Source: Holothuria scabra (Eukaryota > Echinodermata > Holothuroidea > Aspidochirotida > Holothuriidae). Taken from it: a DNA stretch of 64,000 nucleotides. Both the position numbers and the translations under genes were made by a program. The stretch lies in the NCBI GenBank assembly GCA_037179385.1, contig CM074200.1, positions 34,165,884 to 34,229,883 on the forward strand. The letters are read 5' to 3'. Below are positions 1 through 13,502 of this stretch, in pieces (positions within the stretch are counted from its first letter, which is position 1; each line of letters starts with the position of its first letter). Below the pieces are notes generated by a model. That model did not search any database. It saw only the letters and a list, made by a program, of their open reading frames with translations, and had not been told where the DNA came from.

Positions 1-3000
1 TCATAAAAATTAGGATACCTACATGACCTTTGAGAAAGTAGAAATGTACACTTTCTTTTTAAAACTTCTCTTTATTTTGTATACAGTTCATATTATTTTT
101 CTACCCCCACCCTTTGCATATACAGGGCTCATTATCTACATATTGGTGTCATTTTTCTTGTTTACTTATTCAATTTACATATTTTTCTGTTTGCTGCTCG
201 AAGGAACCAGTTTGGGAACTGAGGAAAAAGGTGATTGGATTTTCAGTGAATGCCATTCTCACAACTCATATTCCTATAGCTTATCTGTCCTTTGTATAAT
301 CCTCTTTCTATAAAACATCTTGGGTGTTTTTAGTTTTTTTCAGTTTTGAGTTTTTTTTTTTTTTTTCTTTTCATCATTTGGGTATTGGCTTATTGCTACA
401 ATCCATATCTAACTTTTTCTGGGAATTTGAATTTTCAAAAGTGGTTGATACTTCTAAAGATGTTGAAGCTGTATGGCAATATTCTTTTCGAAGTTTTAAG
501 AATAAACAAAAATATTTTCTTGTTTAGAGTAAAAAGCAATTATTTTCCGAAAGAGGGATGGACAGTAGAACAGGAAATGTTATCATGATTTGATAGCTAT
601 CAGACTTTAGAGTGAATTATTAAAGAATGAGAAAATGTAAAATTACTTTAAAGCACAAAAAGGCTGTAGTGAAGGACAGCAATAAATCCTGTATGCTTTT
701 CATATTATGCCTCAAAAGTAAAGAGTTCTGCAAAGTTGATTGCCTGTAGTCAGAATTAATCCTTTTACATCAAAGAGTTAATGAAGAGACAGGTCAAAAA
801 ATGACCTATCTTCTTGACCTTCATGTGTTACCCACTTTTGAAATTTCAGATGCATGGAAAATGCCTGTCATCTTCACTTATGGCATGCCGTTGAATACAA
901 AATGTCTCATTATTTAGTTGTGTGCACATATCTTATTAATATCTGTCACACAGCATTAACTATGTCCTGACGTAGAGATATTTGTAGACAGACATGTTGT
1001 TGTACTGCACCTGTATGCCCCCAGGCATCCGTACATTTCTATCCAGAAGTATGGATTGACATTAAAGTGAGCCGTAGGATTAAATTATGAAAGGTAAATT
1101 GGCTGGCTTTATCCTTGCCAAAGAGGACTCAACAATAACATAATAGATACTTTGAAGGTATTTTGTTCTTGGATGAGATAGGCGATGCCTTCAAGAAGAA
1201 GTAGGTGGTGCTTTACAAAATGTAATCTGTCTTTGTCGTGCTTGGACAATTAATTTTTGTTTCTCTAAATTGATACTGAGGTAGACTGTTAGTAACCAGC
1301 AGTAAAGCAGGGGACATTAACTATACGGCAATGGTAATTTTTCCACAAGGTTGTTGTCAAAGAATTTTCCTCTGGCCCCTGTGTAGTGACCTCTTGACCC
1401 CACCCAGGGCTCAAAGTAAGCTTGAAAAAGGGCATGGCCAAAATGAGCAAAATGGCCATGGGTCTATGTTATTTAAGTGAACATTTACTGAGGGGCATGA
1501 CAGGCATCAGACAAGGGCACAATGGCCATGGCTGTCGATACAGTGGGTGATTTCAGCCCTGCCCACCCCAAAGCCATTAATTTCAACTCTTCATACAAGG
1601 GAATTTTCGGAAATGAATGTAATTTAGGATGAGAAAGTTACGGTTGGATGAACTATTATAAAAGACTTGTAGAAGAGCTCAAATAGGTTCAATTACAAAA
1701 CTCTAATGTGTATTTGTAGTGGGCTATAAACTGTATGCTGCATGTATTTACATCAATACATGTTCGAAGAGGTACCTCCCTATGAGGGTTCTTGTAATCT
1801 CTGAGTAGTTCATTAAACAGCTTACAGTATGTCTGCAAGCTAATTTTGCAGTCCTTCATATTACATGATGAATCTGCAAAAAAGATCCCAACAAATATAT
1901 ATTTTGCACAGCTAGAAGTAAATTGTTCAGTATATCCTTAATTCTAGTACTTACATTTGATAATGAGTTTAGTCTGTAGCATTTTACTAATATTTCATTA
2001 TGCCCATCCCTCCCTCCCCATCCAGTACTTCTAAAGTTTTAGATGCACCTTTGTATGAAAACACAACCCTTTCTACCCATATGCACTTGTGTATAAAGTA
2101 ATTAAAGTGTGAGAACAGTTTAGTTTAACCAAGGAGATACCTGTACCTGACTGTACTGCCCATGCAAAACCATGGGTTGTTGGTTAAAAGTCAAAATCAT
2201 GATGTTTTAATTGTCTTTAACCAAAAGCAATGATAAATTTGATAGGTAGGTGGTAAGTCATTTATATGAAACATTGAAAAGCAAAATTTTGGTAGAGACT
2301 TTTTTTTCATAAATTTGTAACAAGTTTTTATATCCATAGAACTATTGTTAAACTATGTCCCCCTCACCTCTCTATTATTTGCCATTGCAACAGTTTCTTA
2401 TCCTTAGAATCATCATTATGTAGTTTTTTCCTTTCAGTATTAAGTAATCAAAGGTGAAAATACTTGAGATTTAGATGATTCCAAACATTAAAGTGATTTA
2501 TTCTGATGTAACTGGGGTCCATCACCTTTAATCTTTCAAATTCCTTTTCTTTCAAATTCTTTCTTACCTATATCATGGAAAGTTGTACACCAAAATACAT
2601 CAGATTGATTCCCTCACTTTCACTGAATGTGAGGGTTTAAAACCATATGTAAACTGTACCTTTAAGATGATTTAAAGCTGAAGGAACCCACTAATGGCTA
2701 ACTTCACTAGCTGTTGGGATCTGTCTATATATCACAAATTTATGAAGATAAGAACATGGCACAGAAGTCCATCTTTGCACCGCTGTTTTTGTAAGGTGAT
2801 GTTATGCCAATTTGCCCCACTCACAATGTAAAATAGGTTATTGGGGGTGGGTGGGGGGTGACTGGTTGGTTTTAACCAGAAGGTTAAATGGTGAGGCATG
2901 ATACTAAAGCCCACTTTTCCACCTGTAGAGGATATGCAATTGTGCAAAAATTCTCAAGCATTTTTGGGCCTAAGCAGTGCCTCTTTAAATTCTTTTGTAT

Positions 3001-5506
3001 ATACCTATCTAGGGCATTACCTGTCTGCCCTCAAAAAAGATAAGAGCTTCATCAAATCTTCTACAGGGCAGTTGTTGGTTGCAGGTGCTAAATGTCCCAT
3101 GAACTGGCTCTTGAGGACTTTGGTCATATATATGTATCTTGTCATTACAGTTTGGTTTCTTCAAATTGAAAATTATTTCATTTTCTGGCCAAAAGTGAAT
3201 GATCTTAAAAAACAAAACCATGAAATTCTTCATTAAATCAATCAGCTGAATAGTATATCTCAGTGCCAGTACATGAAAACAGGAATGTGCGTCAATGAAA
3301 GATTTTTTTTTTGTTTTAGTTTTTTTGAGTGGTTATGTAAAGCCCTATCTGGAAGTCATTACAGGGAAACAATCTTCTCTGCTTACATCAATCGGCTTCT
3401 GTTTTCAGTCATTTCAGTTCTTTTATCTTATGAATAAAAGATGAATAGAAGGATTAATAGATAGAATACATTTGATGAAAACAAGTCAATAAAGGACAGG
3501 CTGTGAAGTTGTAAACAGTTTTAGAATCATTCAAAATATTTTGTGCCCAATGCTTTCATTCTAACTTTTGACTTTTTTTTTGTGGATAGCTTTTGATGTT
3601 TATTTTTTTGGTGTGTGTGGAAGTTATAAGATTGCAATTTTTTTTCGTATAAAGAAGATATTTGATAATCATATCAATTAAACAAGGGTTATGGCAGTAG
3701 TAAAATTTACTGATACCATTGTGATATTTGTTCCATTATATCATGCTTTCCTCTGTATCTCTCTCACTTCCTATGCATTTAAGTAAAATGACCCTGTTAT
3801 AGCTTCTACTTGGTGTGGGGGAGCTTAGATGTAATGTGGAGCAGGGTTATTTTGTAATTGCAATAATAAATGAAACTTTTCATCGAATATCATAAACTTC
3901 CAAGCAATCGTGTCAAATTCCCATGCCTCTGTCATTTCATATATGTGGCCATTGTTGTATTGATTTTTGCTGCAGTGAAAAATCATTCTTTTTCCATTAA
4001 AATCACCACAATGCCTCCAGTGGTACATAAATTTACAAATCAATTTGTAGTTTATTGGTACAGCCAAGTTTAACCAAGTCCTCATCATTTCCCTCCATTT
4101 TGAAAATTGTTTGATGTTTTTACACTTGACATGCATACTTGTGATATTTGATGTCATGGTTTAAAGCATTTCTTCCTTTTTTTTTGGTATTTTCCTTTAT
4201 TTATTTAATCATCTGTTATATGCCAAAAAGGAAATTTTGAAGAATTTCCCTTGTACTATTTGTAGATTTTATTGAGTCTGACATTCTCACATTATTATCT
4301 CTGGATGTGATTGACAGTTTGTTGTGGTCCCCTTTGATTTGTAGATAGTAATGAATGTTGACCATTTTACAGCTTTTCCGTCGATTAATGACCATGTAAA
4401 TCACATGCATGAATATTTGTTCTTCTTATATTGGAAACACTATTGAATATTCAGTTATCTTACTGATGAAATAGTTAAAGACTAAATAAAAATTTTGCTA
4501 GTCACCAGGCAATGTTACAATACCTCTTAGATTAATTCCCTATCCCTAGCCCAATTCTTATCATGTTAGGGCAAGCTACAATCCTCAACAAAAATACATG
4601 GGACAAACCCTGCTCCCCGAATCAGTGTTGAAGTTTCAGGACGCCTTGGGCTGCCACAACATTGAGTGAGGGATGGTGTTCCTTTCATTGCTTGTTTTGC
4701 TTGTTTTGTCCCATCATTTTTGTCGAGGGTTGTAGCTTTAATCATAACTTAAAATAGAGGTGTTTGAACAAGTTGTTCAATAGGTGATGTTTTAGAGTTA
4801 AGTCATGTTTGTTTGTCATGGTAACAGAATGGAAAATTAGTTTGCCTGCAATGTTATTTGTGTACTGTATATATTTGTGGTTTGTCAGATTCAGTGGTAT
4901 AGCCAATATCTTTTTACGCATCTTCATGACTTGGACATGGATTTCCAATAAACTGATTTTCTATAAGGGCTCAGCAAAACTAACAAAGTGCTCAACTTGT
5001 GATTAAAATTACAATTAAATCATAGTCATTATCTTATTAAATTTTGCTAAATGGTTGCTTCACAGTAAATTAACTTCTAAAAGAAATGCCATTGTAAAAT
5101 TTACAATTGCTTTGAAAATGCTTCAGGTGATCTGCAATTATAAGGTGGGGGCAAAACTTTCTTAAAAATATTTATGATGTGCTGGAAAGAAGGTTGATTT
5201 CTATTGGTAAGGGGAAATGCTTGGCTTAATTTATATTGCATAATGCCAAAGATTTTAAGAATCCCACTTTTCAATCACTGCATTTTAAAACATTTGTAAT
5301 TGAAATTGCCTTTACAAAGTGTTAATGATTTCTCCCTTCATGAATTAAAACATAACTGTGCCATAGGGAAGGAGTTATTTGTTATGTTGTCATTGTATGG
5401 TTGTGAGGAAAAACTAGTGAACTAGAATCTTCTTGACTTGATTTAATTGTTACATTTTACACACCATTTTACTTATACCAATGTGTTTGGGGTTTCCTCA
5501 CAACAG
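1..5506. other. Liprin-alpha intron / non-coding stretch
   Basis: AT-rich sequence before the first recognised liprin-alpha exon, most simply read as intron. It contains one repeat of the D family (2470-2729). Open frames here are short, low-complexity and lack family resemblance. A 27-nt exon-like block at 204-230, preceded by a T-rich tract plus AG and followed by GT, would encode nine residues in phase 0. I do not recognise it and leave it as a possibility only. Confidence 0.6.
2470..2729 (+). mobile_element. MITE family D, copy
   Basis: About 260 bp matching the reverse complement of the D copy at 6791-7053, including ATCACCTTTAATCTTTCA and CCCACTAATGGCT. The ends are degraded (TTAGATGATTCC left, GGATCTGTCTATA right). 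The TTAA at 2528-2531 is intact and uninterrupted, which makes it the empty-site relative of the nested insertion at 52358-52612. Confidence 0.75.
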
Positions 5507-5637
5507 CCATTAGACAAAACACAAGATGTCCCTTCAATCAGATGTGAACCTAGTCCTCCCGTTTCTCCAAGAGCTCAGCAGTTGGAAAGAATAGCAGCTT
5601 CTATACAAGCACATGCCCTAGAAGAAGAGAACAGAAG
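5507..5637 (+). CDS. PPFIA-like: Liprin-alpha, visible exon 1 (linker region)
   Basis: This is the first recognisable exon of a liprin-alpha gene. Liprin-alpha is a cytoplasmic scaffold that binds LAR-type receptor tyrosine phosphatases, RIM/ELKS and CASK, and organises presynaptic active zones and cell-edge adhesions. This exon encodes about 43 residues of the low-complexity linker between the N-terminal coiled coil and the SAM domains, including a proline-rich CEPSPPVSPRA block and a Glu-rich end (EEENR). It starts after a CAG acceptor in phase 0 and ends with two leftover bases (AG) before GTAAGG. The single G that opens the next exon completes an Arg codon. The gene continues upstream of the window, since the coiled-coil exons are absent. 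Identity rests on the downstream exons; this piece alone would not be diagnostic. Confidence 0.8.
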
Positions 5638-6249
5638 GTAAGGAAGCTAATATGTGTTGAATACACCTTAGTCCCAGGGTATGTGGTATTCAAACTGGGT
5701 ATCTTACAACCCAGAGTTACAGCAAAATGTATTTGAAACTTTCCTTTCAAATTGGAAGGAGAAAATGTGATGGTGAACAAGGATGTGCCAATTCTGGCAA
5801 CCTGAGAGATGGTTATGGTCATAAAGGCCATAGGTTTTACTGTGTATGTAAACATATATACATAGATACACACTACCTAAAGGGTGAAACCCTTTCATTT
5901 GAAGAACAAAAAATTCACAAATGGGAACTTTGAAGAACAAAAAATGAGATATTCCACAATTTTTTTATGACTTTGATATCCAGTTCATTGAAACCAAAAA
6001 AAAGCTGTATCTTCTAAAATTAAATTCCCGAATGGGAACTCTGAGTTACCTCTTTGTTCTTAGTAATTAAATTTAAGCTTCAAGTTTTAGCCTCCTTGTA
6101 CAGAAGTTGTTCTAATCAGGACCAGAACCTGAAAGATGATGTCTTGGTATCTCCTTGGTAAAGTTTGCAAGGTACAATTTGATTCTCTTTAATACTTGGT
6201 AAATAATGTAGCCAGAAGGTCTGCCTGGTTGGGTCATACCAAAGACTTT

Positions 6250-6408
6250 AAAAATGGAACCTACTGCCATTGTATTTGGTGCTCAGCATAAGCAATGGAG
6301 TAGGAAAAACAAGCCATTGAGCCACAAGCTGGAAAGAAGGCTGTGGTCAGAGCCCAACATAAACCAAGCAGTTAGAAAATGGACAGTAAAACTCCATCTA
6401 ACTAACTT
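6250..6408 (+). mobile_element. SINE body copy
   Basis: Matches the body and tail of the tRNA-Glu-headed SINE at 20893-21138 on the opposite strand (GCCATTGT, CATAAGCAATGGAG, GAGCCACAA, then AAAACTCCATCTAACTAACT). The tRNA head is missing, as expected from 5' truncation. It lies in a liprin-alpha intron and explains the open frame at 6254-6649. Confidence 0.75.
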
Positions 6409-6790
6409 GGTCAATGATGTTGTTCTACAAACTTGTATCTCCTTATACTTTCCCATATTTCTTCTGTATTTAGTGATAATCCTCCACTCATTTTTACCAC
6501 CATATGGTGTAGATAATGATGGATATGAGACTTGTCCCATGCTACTTTATTTTTATATTACAGAATTTCCCTTCCTTGTAGTTTTCTTGACCCAAATCGT
6601 ATTGTGTGTGAATGAACAAGGAATAAACAACTCTGGACCCATGCATTAAAATTGGATAATGCACTCTTGAAGGTTAATGCTGGTGCTGGATGCAGAGGGG
6701 ATGCATCACTTGCATTATCCCTCCAATCATGCTTTATTCTTTGCTAATGTACAGTCCATAGTTGTTTAACCTTTAATTCCGATGGCATCA

Positions 6791-7053
6791 TATAGACGAA
6801 TCCGATCAGCACGTGTGTAATGACTGTAGGCAGCTATTATTAGTGGGGTCCATCAGCCATAAGTCCCCTTTATTTGTTGTCTACATGATTTTCAAACCCC
6901 CATATTCAGTGAAATTGAAAAAGTCAATACACAATTTAGCGTATACTCATCCATGGTACAGGTAAGCAAGGAAACTGAAAGATTAAAAGATGATAGACCT
7001 GAGAAATGGCAGATTGAAATCAGACCATCACCTGTTGTCAGGATTCGTCTATA
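6791..7053 (-). mobile_element. MITE family D, copy with best ends
   Basis: A 263-bp non-coding element whose ends are inverted copies of TATAGACGAATCC (6791-6803 and 7041-7053). A TA duplication is possible, with the repeat proper being TAGACGAATCC. Relatives occur at 2470-2729, 24595-24855 and 52298-52750. A TA target would suggest a Tc1/mariner-type origin. Confidence 0.75.
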
Positions 7054-7183
7054 AGTTCTTGCATTATGTTTCAGGCCAAAATATACTTTTTAATTTTCAA
7101 AACTTTTCTGCTTCGGTAATTATGTTTTGGAAAACAAAAGTAGCATTGTTTTATTAATGATAATTTTCTTCTACTTTGTGAAG

Positions 7184-7383
7184 GGGTTCGTATGAGAGTG
7201 GAGCAAGTACCCCCACCCCGAGTCCCCACAGTAGCACCACCAGCAGTCAGGACTCCATCCACAAACAGCTGTCGAAAAAGCCAAACACAGGTATCAAAAC
7301 TTCCCTGGGCAGAATATTCGGTAAAAAGGAAAAAGAAAAATTGGGACTTATCGGCAGGGGAAAGGAAGGTGACAGTGATAAAG
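7184..7383 (+). CDS. PPFIA-like: Liprin-alpha, visible exon 2 (Ser/Thr linker and basic FGKKEK motif)
   Basis: The exon encodes about 67 residues: a Ser/Thr/Pro-rich stretch, then GIKTSLGRIFGKKEKEK, which closely matches the conserved GIKSSIGRLFGKKEK block of vertebrate liprin-alphas. The reading frame has no Met, so it is easily missed by ORF calling. An ATG-initiated frame overlapping it (7192-7428) is a shadow. Acceptor is TGTGAAG at 7183. The first G joins the AG left by the previous exon. The exon ends GATAAAG with one leftover G before GTAATG, which joins AT of the next exon to give Asp. Confidence 0.9.
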
Positions 7384-7837
7384 GTAATGTCCACCATAGA
7401 TTCCACCAGAACCACAAAAAAAATATAATCTCTCACTTAAACACCTCACCATTTAACCATAAAAGTCAAGTGAATTAAACCTCTCTTCCTGTCTGTACCA
7501 AACAGTCTTGCTTCATTGTGACTTGCATGAAATGCATGGGGAGCTAGGAATATAAACAATGAAAAAAAAAGCCACAATGCCACATTTTTGCTTGCAAATT
7601 AAAAGGCAAAAAATTGTCAAAATATCTTTCATTTTACATCTGAATTTAAAAATGCTAATGATCCTTCTATTCTGTACGTATCTACTACTTAGAAATGTAC
7701 CTCAAGATTTTTGCCATGGGGGTTATGACCTCCTAAATGCACCCCAGAATCTGATCAAATGATACTGAGCATTTTCAAACTTGCACAAAATCTCTTTTTT
7801 GGGGGGGATGCCGTAGGGATGAGTTTATAGAACATTC

Positions 7838-8245
7838 CATACAGTCTCTGAACTTGGGGTGACATGTAGGAAGAAAGGCATAAGATTAAGTTTTATACAA
7901 TCTCTGAACTTAGGATATCCTTTGGAAAATGTTTAGATGTACATCATTCCAATTTTTTTACAGTTTCTGATCTTGGGGGGAGTCATAGAGAAAAGTATAT
8001 ATCTGTACCATATCATCAAAGTTTCACAGTCTCAAAACTTGGGATACGTTGAAGGAGAGTTTATAGATATCCACTAACACATGCAAAGTTTGACACAGTC
8101 TCTGAACTTGGGATACAATGAAGTGTTTAAAAGATAAACAACACATGCAAATTTACATACAGTTCAAGAACTTTGGATGAATTGGGGAAAGATTTGTAGA
8201 TACAAATTTATTACTTCAAAATTTCGTAAGAACTTAGGATGCCAA
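7838..8245 (+). repeat. Degenerate tandem array, about 60-70 bp unit
   Basis: About seven diverged copies, each opening with a version of CAGTCTCTGAACTTGGG followed by an AT-rich half. Unit starts are near 7838, 7898, 7963, 8027, 8096, 8160 and 8228. It lies in a liprin-alpha intron. The variation between copies suggests an old array. I see no reading frame through it. Confidence 0.7.
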
Positions 8246-8892
8246 GTGGAGTTTTGGTATACTTGTTTTCAATATTTATATGTATATAATACACTTTTAT
8301 ATCTGAACTTATAACCATTGTATATCCCTAAAACTAACATATCTTTGACTAATCCAGTCTTCTTTCATTTACATTAACTAACAGTTCCTTTATATTCAAT
8401 ATTCATTTAGTCTGAATACTTCTAATTGTCTCTTTTTTTCTTATTTTTGGAATCCACCCCATTGGACCCTTGTAGGACAGCAAAGGACACCAAGACTGGT
8501 GAAGTAGGGAACAGAGATCTAAGCAAATGCTTATGTGTATTTTGTAAAAACTTATTAAAATTCTTCAAAGTTTTATCCTTACTGTGGAGAATAGACATTG
8601 TTGAAGTAAACCTATGTCCATGCAAACATGTTCTCATTACTCTAAAGAGTTTCATACTTGTCATATCCAATTTTAAAGGGAAAGTTAAGACCCTAACATC
8701 ATGAAACCATCACTTAAAATCATTTGAAAGATCATCTCTGATAGAGACTTTTATCTCATAGTTTAAAAGTGAAGGATGCCTGAAACAATTCTGAGTCTCT
8801 GTGAGAACACCTATGATTGAAAGATGCAACTTGAGAGTTCACTTTGTCAGATGGGGAGGATGTTTCCTAGCTCTTTATCTTCATACCCCTAC

Positions 8893-8993
8893 AATTCAGT
8901 CATAAGTCTCATTTGGGGGTGTGGGGGAGGGGTTATTCAATTCAGTCATAAGTTAGTGGATCTGTCTCATTTGGGGGTGTGGGGGAGAGGGGT
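8893..8993 (+). repeat. Short direct duplication, G-rich
   Basis: Two copies of a unit made of ATTCAGTCATAAG and TCATTTGGGGGTGTGGGGGAG lie side by side. The second copy is longer by a few bases. It is intronic and non-coding. Confidence 0.7.
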
Positions 8994-9059
8994 TCTTTTA
9001 AGGATGGTGGTTCATTTAAGGGTGGGGGAGGGAGAAGACCTCTTACATAGATCATGAAA

Positions 9060-12000
9060 ACTTGGATCACTAAGCACCTATCAGACCACTATATTGAAGC
9101 AACAAGCTACAGTACATAGAATGTTTGTTGAGCTCATTTTATAATTGATCACCTTTGCAGGTGGGGCCTCCCATTCTTCATCTGAAATGAAGTAAATGTG
9201 TGTCTGTGCATTTAATGATTGGTAGAATCTGTTAGTGTCCAGATTTTCCAAACATGAACAATCTTCAACAGCATGTCTTGATAATTTACAGATTAATTGA
9301 ATTGTTCAGGCTTTAAGGCCCCACCCATCTCCACCCCACTCAGATGTAGTCATCAAGGGGAGTGTAAAGATTTCCACAAGTATTATAAAATTTCTCTTGA
9401 GCTTACTGCATTATGCCCCCCCCCCCCATCCCTATCTACCCTTGCACTATTAAAGGAAGTATGAGTGAGATAGCTAGTGGCGGATCCAGTCACTTGATGA
9501 AAAGTGTCAAAGGACCCTAGAAAAAGTTTTAACCCCATTTCAGATTAGCAATAGATAAAGTGCTTACAGCAAATTAAGTAAAATGATATCATTTTAAAAT
9601 ATAAGAAATTAATTTAAATAATTACCAGTGAAGTTATGACCTTCGTTTTTTATTTAACATATCCTGAGCCATGAAAATCCATGTCAGATATGGTGACCTC
9701 ATCCTTTATCACGAGAGAGGTATCTTTTCATTCATCAATATAAACATTGATTTTAGATTGGGGATGGGGAAGACTGGGGACTAAACCTCGTAGCAGAGTA
9801 GAATCGGATGACACCCCCATATCACCCTTAATGACACCCCCGTGTTAACTGGTTAACTGGTCTTGCAGTCAATACCTTCCTTTCCTCTTGCGGAAAAAAA
9901 TTTGAAACTTTTGATGGTATCTGATAAATTTTAATGGTGTCTATATTAGTGGTGCTGTGTTCTGCATCAGTAGTTGTGTTTGCTGTGGCTAGCTATATGG
10001 ATTGTGCTTTAAAGCATCTTAGTTACTCAAATCTCACCCTTTCTCCTTACCTTTCCTCCCAGCTAGAAATTGAAAGAAGATACCACATCATTCTATTCCA
10101 AAGCCTACAGTAGCGTGAATCTGTACTGAAATTTGGGGGATGGAGGGGGACATAGCCGTTTCCATAAAAAATTTACTGCGAAAAAATCTAAAGCTAAGAG
10201 GAGCATTTCCAAAATGTTGGGGGATATGTCCCCATCCCCCAGGATTGACACCCATGCAAAGCTATGAAGTAAAAAACTTGATTCAAATAAATCTCTGAAT
10301 TATCTTGTGTGGAAAGAGCAAATTTACGGAATTTGTTTTAATCGAGGTGGACTTGTAATTTAAGATAGCATCCTACTGCTTATTCTTTGTAAAACTCTAT
10401 CTAACTTATTCTTTGTAAACAAGAATTTTGCAATTTCAAATTTTCAAGAATATTTTGTTGACAGGGATACACTCTAACCATTTTTTCAAACCTTGTATGC
10501 TAAAATTAGGAGTATCTGTCTATCCAAAGAAAGTGTAGATGTGCCATGTTGCTACATTTTTACAATTTTTTGTATGTGTCAGAACTATATTAGTGTGACT
10601 TTGTTATTCATCAAGTTGATTTGGGGAAAAAAACTGCATCAGTTTGATATTGTGATAAACATACAAAATTATGAATTACGAGTTTGGGTGTGAGCTGTCA
10701 CTGTAAGAAAGTGTTTCTACTATTTAAAAGGATGTTAGCATATCAGGAGAAAGCTCTTCTTCATTTGATATCATCAGTGCTATCAAATTACCTCTCTTCA
10801 CCCCCCTATCCCCCCCCCCATCCTTTTTCTGCTACCTGTATCAGAGAAAGTCAAGCTATGCCTTTTCTTTGTTTGATTCCATCTATTTGTGAAATAACTG
10901 GTAAACCTACAGTATCTGTTGAAGTTCCTTCCTATAGATCATTAAAACTATACCTTAACACTTGAAACCAACTTCAACTCTGTAACAACCCCTTGAGGAG
11001 TGAATTTCATCATTCTGTAAAATCGAATATGGAGTCATTTTTACTCAGACCCTAGTAGAATGCACAGTACATTTACTCTCCTTTAACTCTTTCATAGTGT
11101 CAGCTCCCTGGATTTAACGCAGCGTTGCTGCCAATCACGTCATCGTATTGCTTCAAAACAGTCATTTCTTTGCTGTGGCTTTTCAAAACATTTTCTATTC
11201 ACTCTTAGAAAAACAAACATTTTTTTGATTTATTTTTAAATTTCTTCTTTATTAGTTTGCAGTGAAATGTGGCAAAATATTAACCAGCATGCTTTGTTAA
11301 TTTGCTTTCTTTTTGTTGATTTATCAGCAAGTGAATATTTACGGAAATGTTCTTGAAAATATTACTTTTCCTGCTCTTGATAATCATATAATTTTGCTGA
11401 TGGGAGGAAAATGCTTATCAGCTCTTACAAACATCACATGCTAAGTGCATCTCTTTAGGGACTTTAAAGCTCATCTAGCCTGTTCCTCATGCATAAGCAT
11501 GCAAGTTGCAGAGTTGTGTTAATATCACCACTCATTTTAAGCACCTATCATGCATATTGATTCCATTACTTTTCTTTCATTATCATGTTCTTTTATAATT
11601 TTTTTTTTATTTTTTGCTTAGTATTTTTGCTTGTATTCCTGCAGTTTATTTCTTATTTGGTGCTCTTTGTGGTAAAAGTTTTCTTTGAGCTAATTTTGTC
11701 ATTCTGCAAATACATGGAATCATACAGAGAGCCTTTGGACCAATGAGACCCATTATTTAAAAAGTAAAAGATAGGAAGTTGTGAAAATTCCTTTCTGTTT
11801 TATAAGACAAACCTGAGTCTATTTCATAAACTGTTTTGGCAACAGATATGCAAATCAGTGTAAATGTTTGAAGTATTTAATTACCTTTTACTTGCTGTAA
11901 AATGAGTATAAAAATTTATTTTCAAAGTTAGGGCAGAATATTGTGTTTGTCTGTTACTATTATGTTACTATTGTTTTATGGAATTGAAAGTCACCGCCCC

Positions 12001-13498
12001 CACCCAACCCCAACCCAACCCCACCCCAACCCAACCTCACCAGTCCTAGTATAAAAGAGGGGTTCACAACAGGTCAGAAAAGAAATGCAGTAAACAACCC
12101 AGCCACCCCCCCCCCCTTCAATTGCAACTGCTAGGCATAACATGACCTTTTTCTAACTCCCATTTTCTTTATGAGTTTCCCTGTCAAAGAACAATAAAAG
12201 GGTCCCACCCTGCCAAAAAACCCACCCTACCCCTCTCCACAAAAACAGGAGGAAAATGTAAAATATTATTGTATGAATTTCATGGCGATGTAAAGGCACA
12301 GAAAAAACTTGACAGCAAATTTACTTATGTATTAGCAACATTTGTGACCATTTAAATGTCATGTAGCAACTCTTTGTTATTAAGAATAAATTTTATCAGT
12401 TGCAAGTACTATTTTCTAATACTGTGAAACTTCCCTTCCCCTTCAGATGACCCTAAGCCAACAACCATGCAGACATTTCTGTCCTTTTTTGACTGATGAT
12501 TCTATGATAACTTAAGTTAGAACTGTAAATTTGAAAAAATTTAAATCCTGGAAATTTGCTCAAATAAACTTGGTAACAAATTTTTTTTCAGATCATTTTA
12601 ACTTGGATTATGCAGTGTGTGTAGCTCAAAAATTTTGAAACTCAGCTGAACCTCTTTGTCTTGACATGGTCGTTCTTTTGTTTATTGATGTGCATGAATT
12701 ATTCATAGCATGAATATTCATAGATTGGTTGTCGTTGTCACTTTTAATGTGTTCCTATTAGCAGGGAAAGATAATACAAGGTTTGTAGACTTAGTTTTGT
12801 CATTTACAATGCTGTTTGTAAAAATGTTGAGATTTTAAGCCTTAGGTCAAATGTAGTTTACTTTGATAATAAATTTCCATGTAATACAATAATTTTGAGT
12901 TCTGGGACAGAGAATTCCATATTTAAATAAGCCATACATAAATAAATTGAAATTGAAAAACCCCTCTGATTTTCTGTTTAAGCTTGTATGAAATGAAAAT
13001 GCAAAGTTGGATATTAAAAGCCAAGAAAATTGTTTAAATTCCCATCAAAATCAATCAAAAATTGACCATTTTACTGGATAATTTCTGATTTGCACTTAAT
13101 CATACATAAACATGTGCTCAGCATGCAAATCTTTTGATGTCTAAGGAAGGACACACCATATGGCTTATATTATTCAAAGCAATCATCATTCCAAAGAGAA
13201 TTGCTACATTTATGCCAAGTCCCCAGGCTCTTATTTTTACAGTTTAAATTCTGTCCTTTGTCCTTAAAAATCATCATTATCAATTACCAAACCATTATCT
13301 TTCTGATGGAGTGATGAGTAATTAAGAGATAATGAATATAGAGATAATAAAGAAATGGTCCCATTGTGCAACACTCCATCTCATTGTTTTAGCATTAGCT
13401 ACCAACTGCTTCAGAAACATAAAATTATCTTGAGAACCATAAAAGATACTGTTACAATTCCAAATGATTTTTCCTCAAGAAAGTTTACTTCTTAACTG
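9060..13498. other. Liprin-alpha intron, no gene seen
   Basis: Continuation of the long intron between visible exons 2 and 3. It holds homopolymer C runs (near 9417, 10810, 12107) and a C/A-rich low-complexity tract CCCAACCCC at about 11995-12042. I found no exon-like or RNA-gene-like segment. Confidence 0.6.
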
Positions 13499-13502
13499 TT
13501 AA

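Noticed and set aside
23..588. Hydrophobic, Phe-rich open frames at the window start
   Set aside because: They arise from T-rich intronic sequence in several frames at once, with no family resemblance.
7838..8245. CRISPR-like array
   Set aside because: Repeats are degenerate, units are contiguous rather than identical repeats with unique spacers, and the context is a eukaryotic intron.
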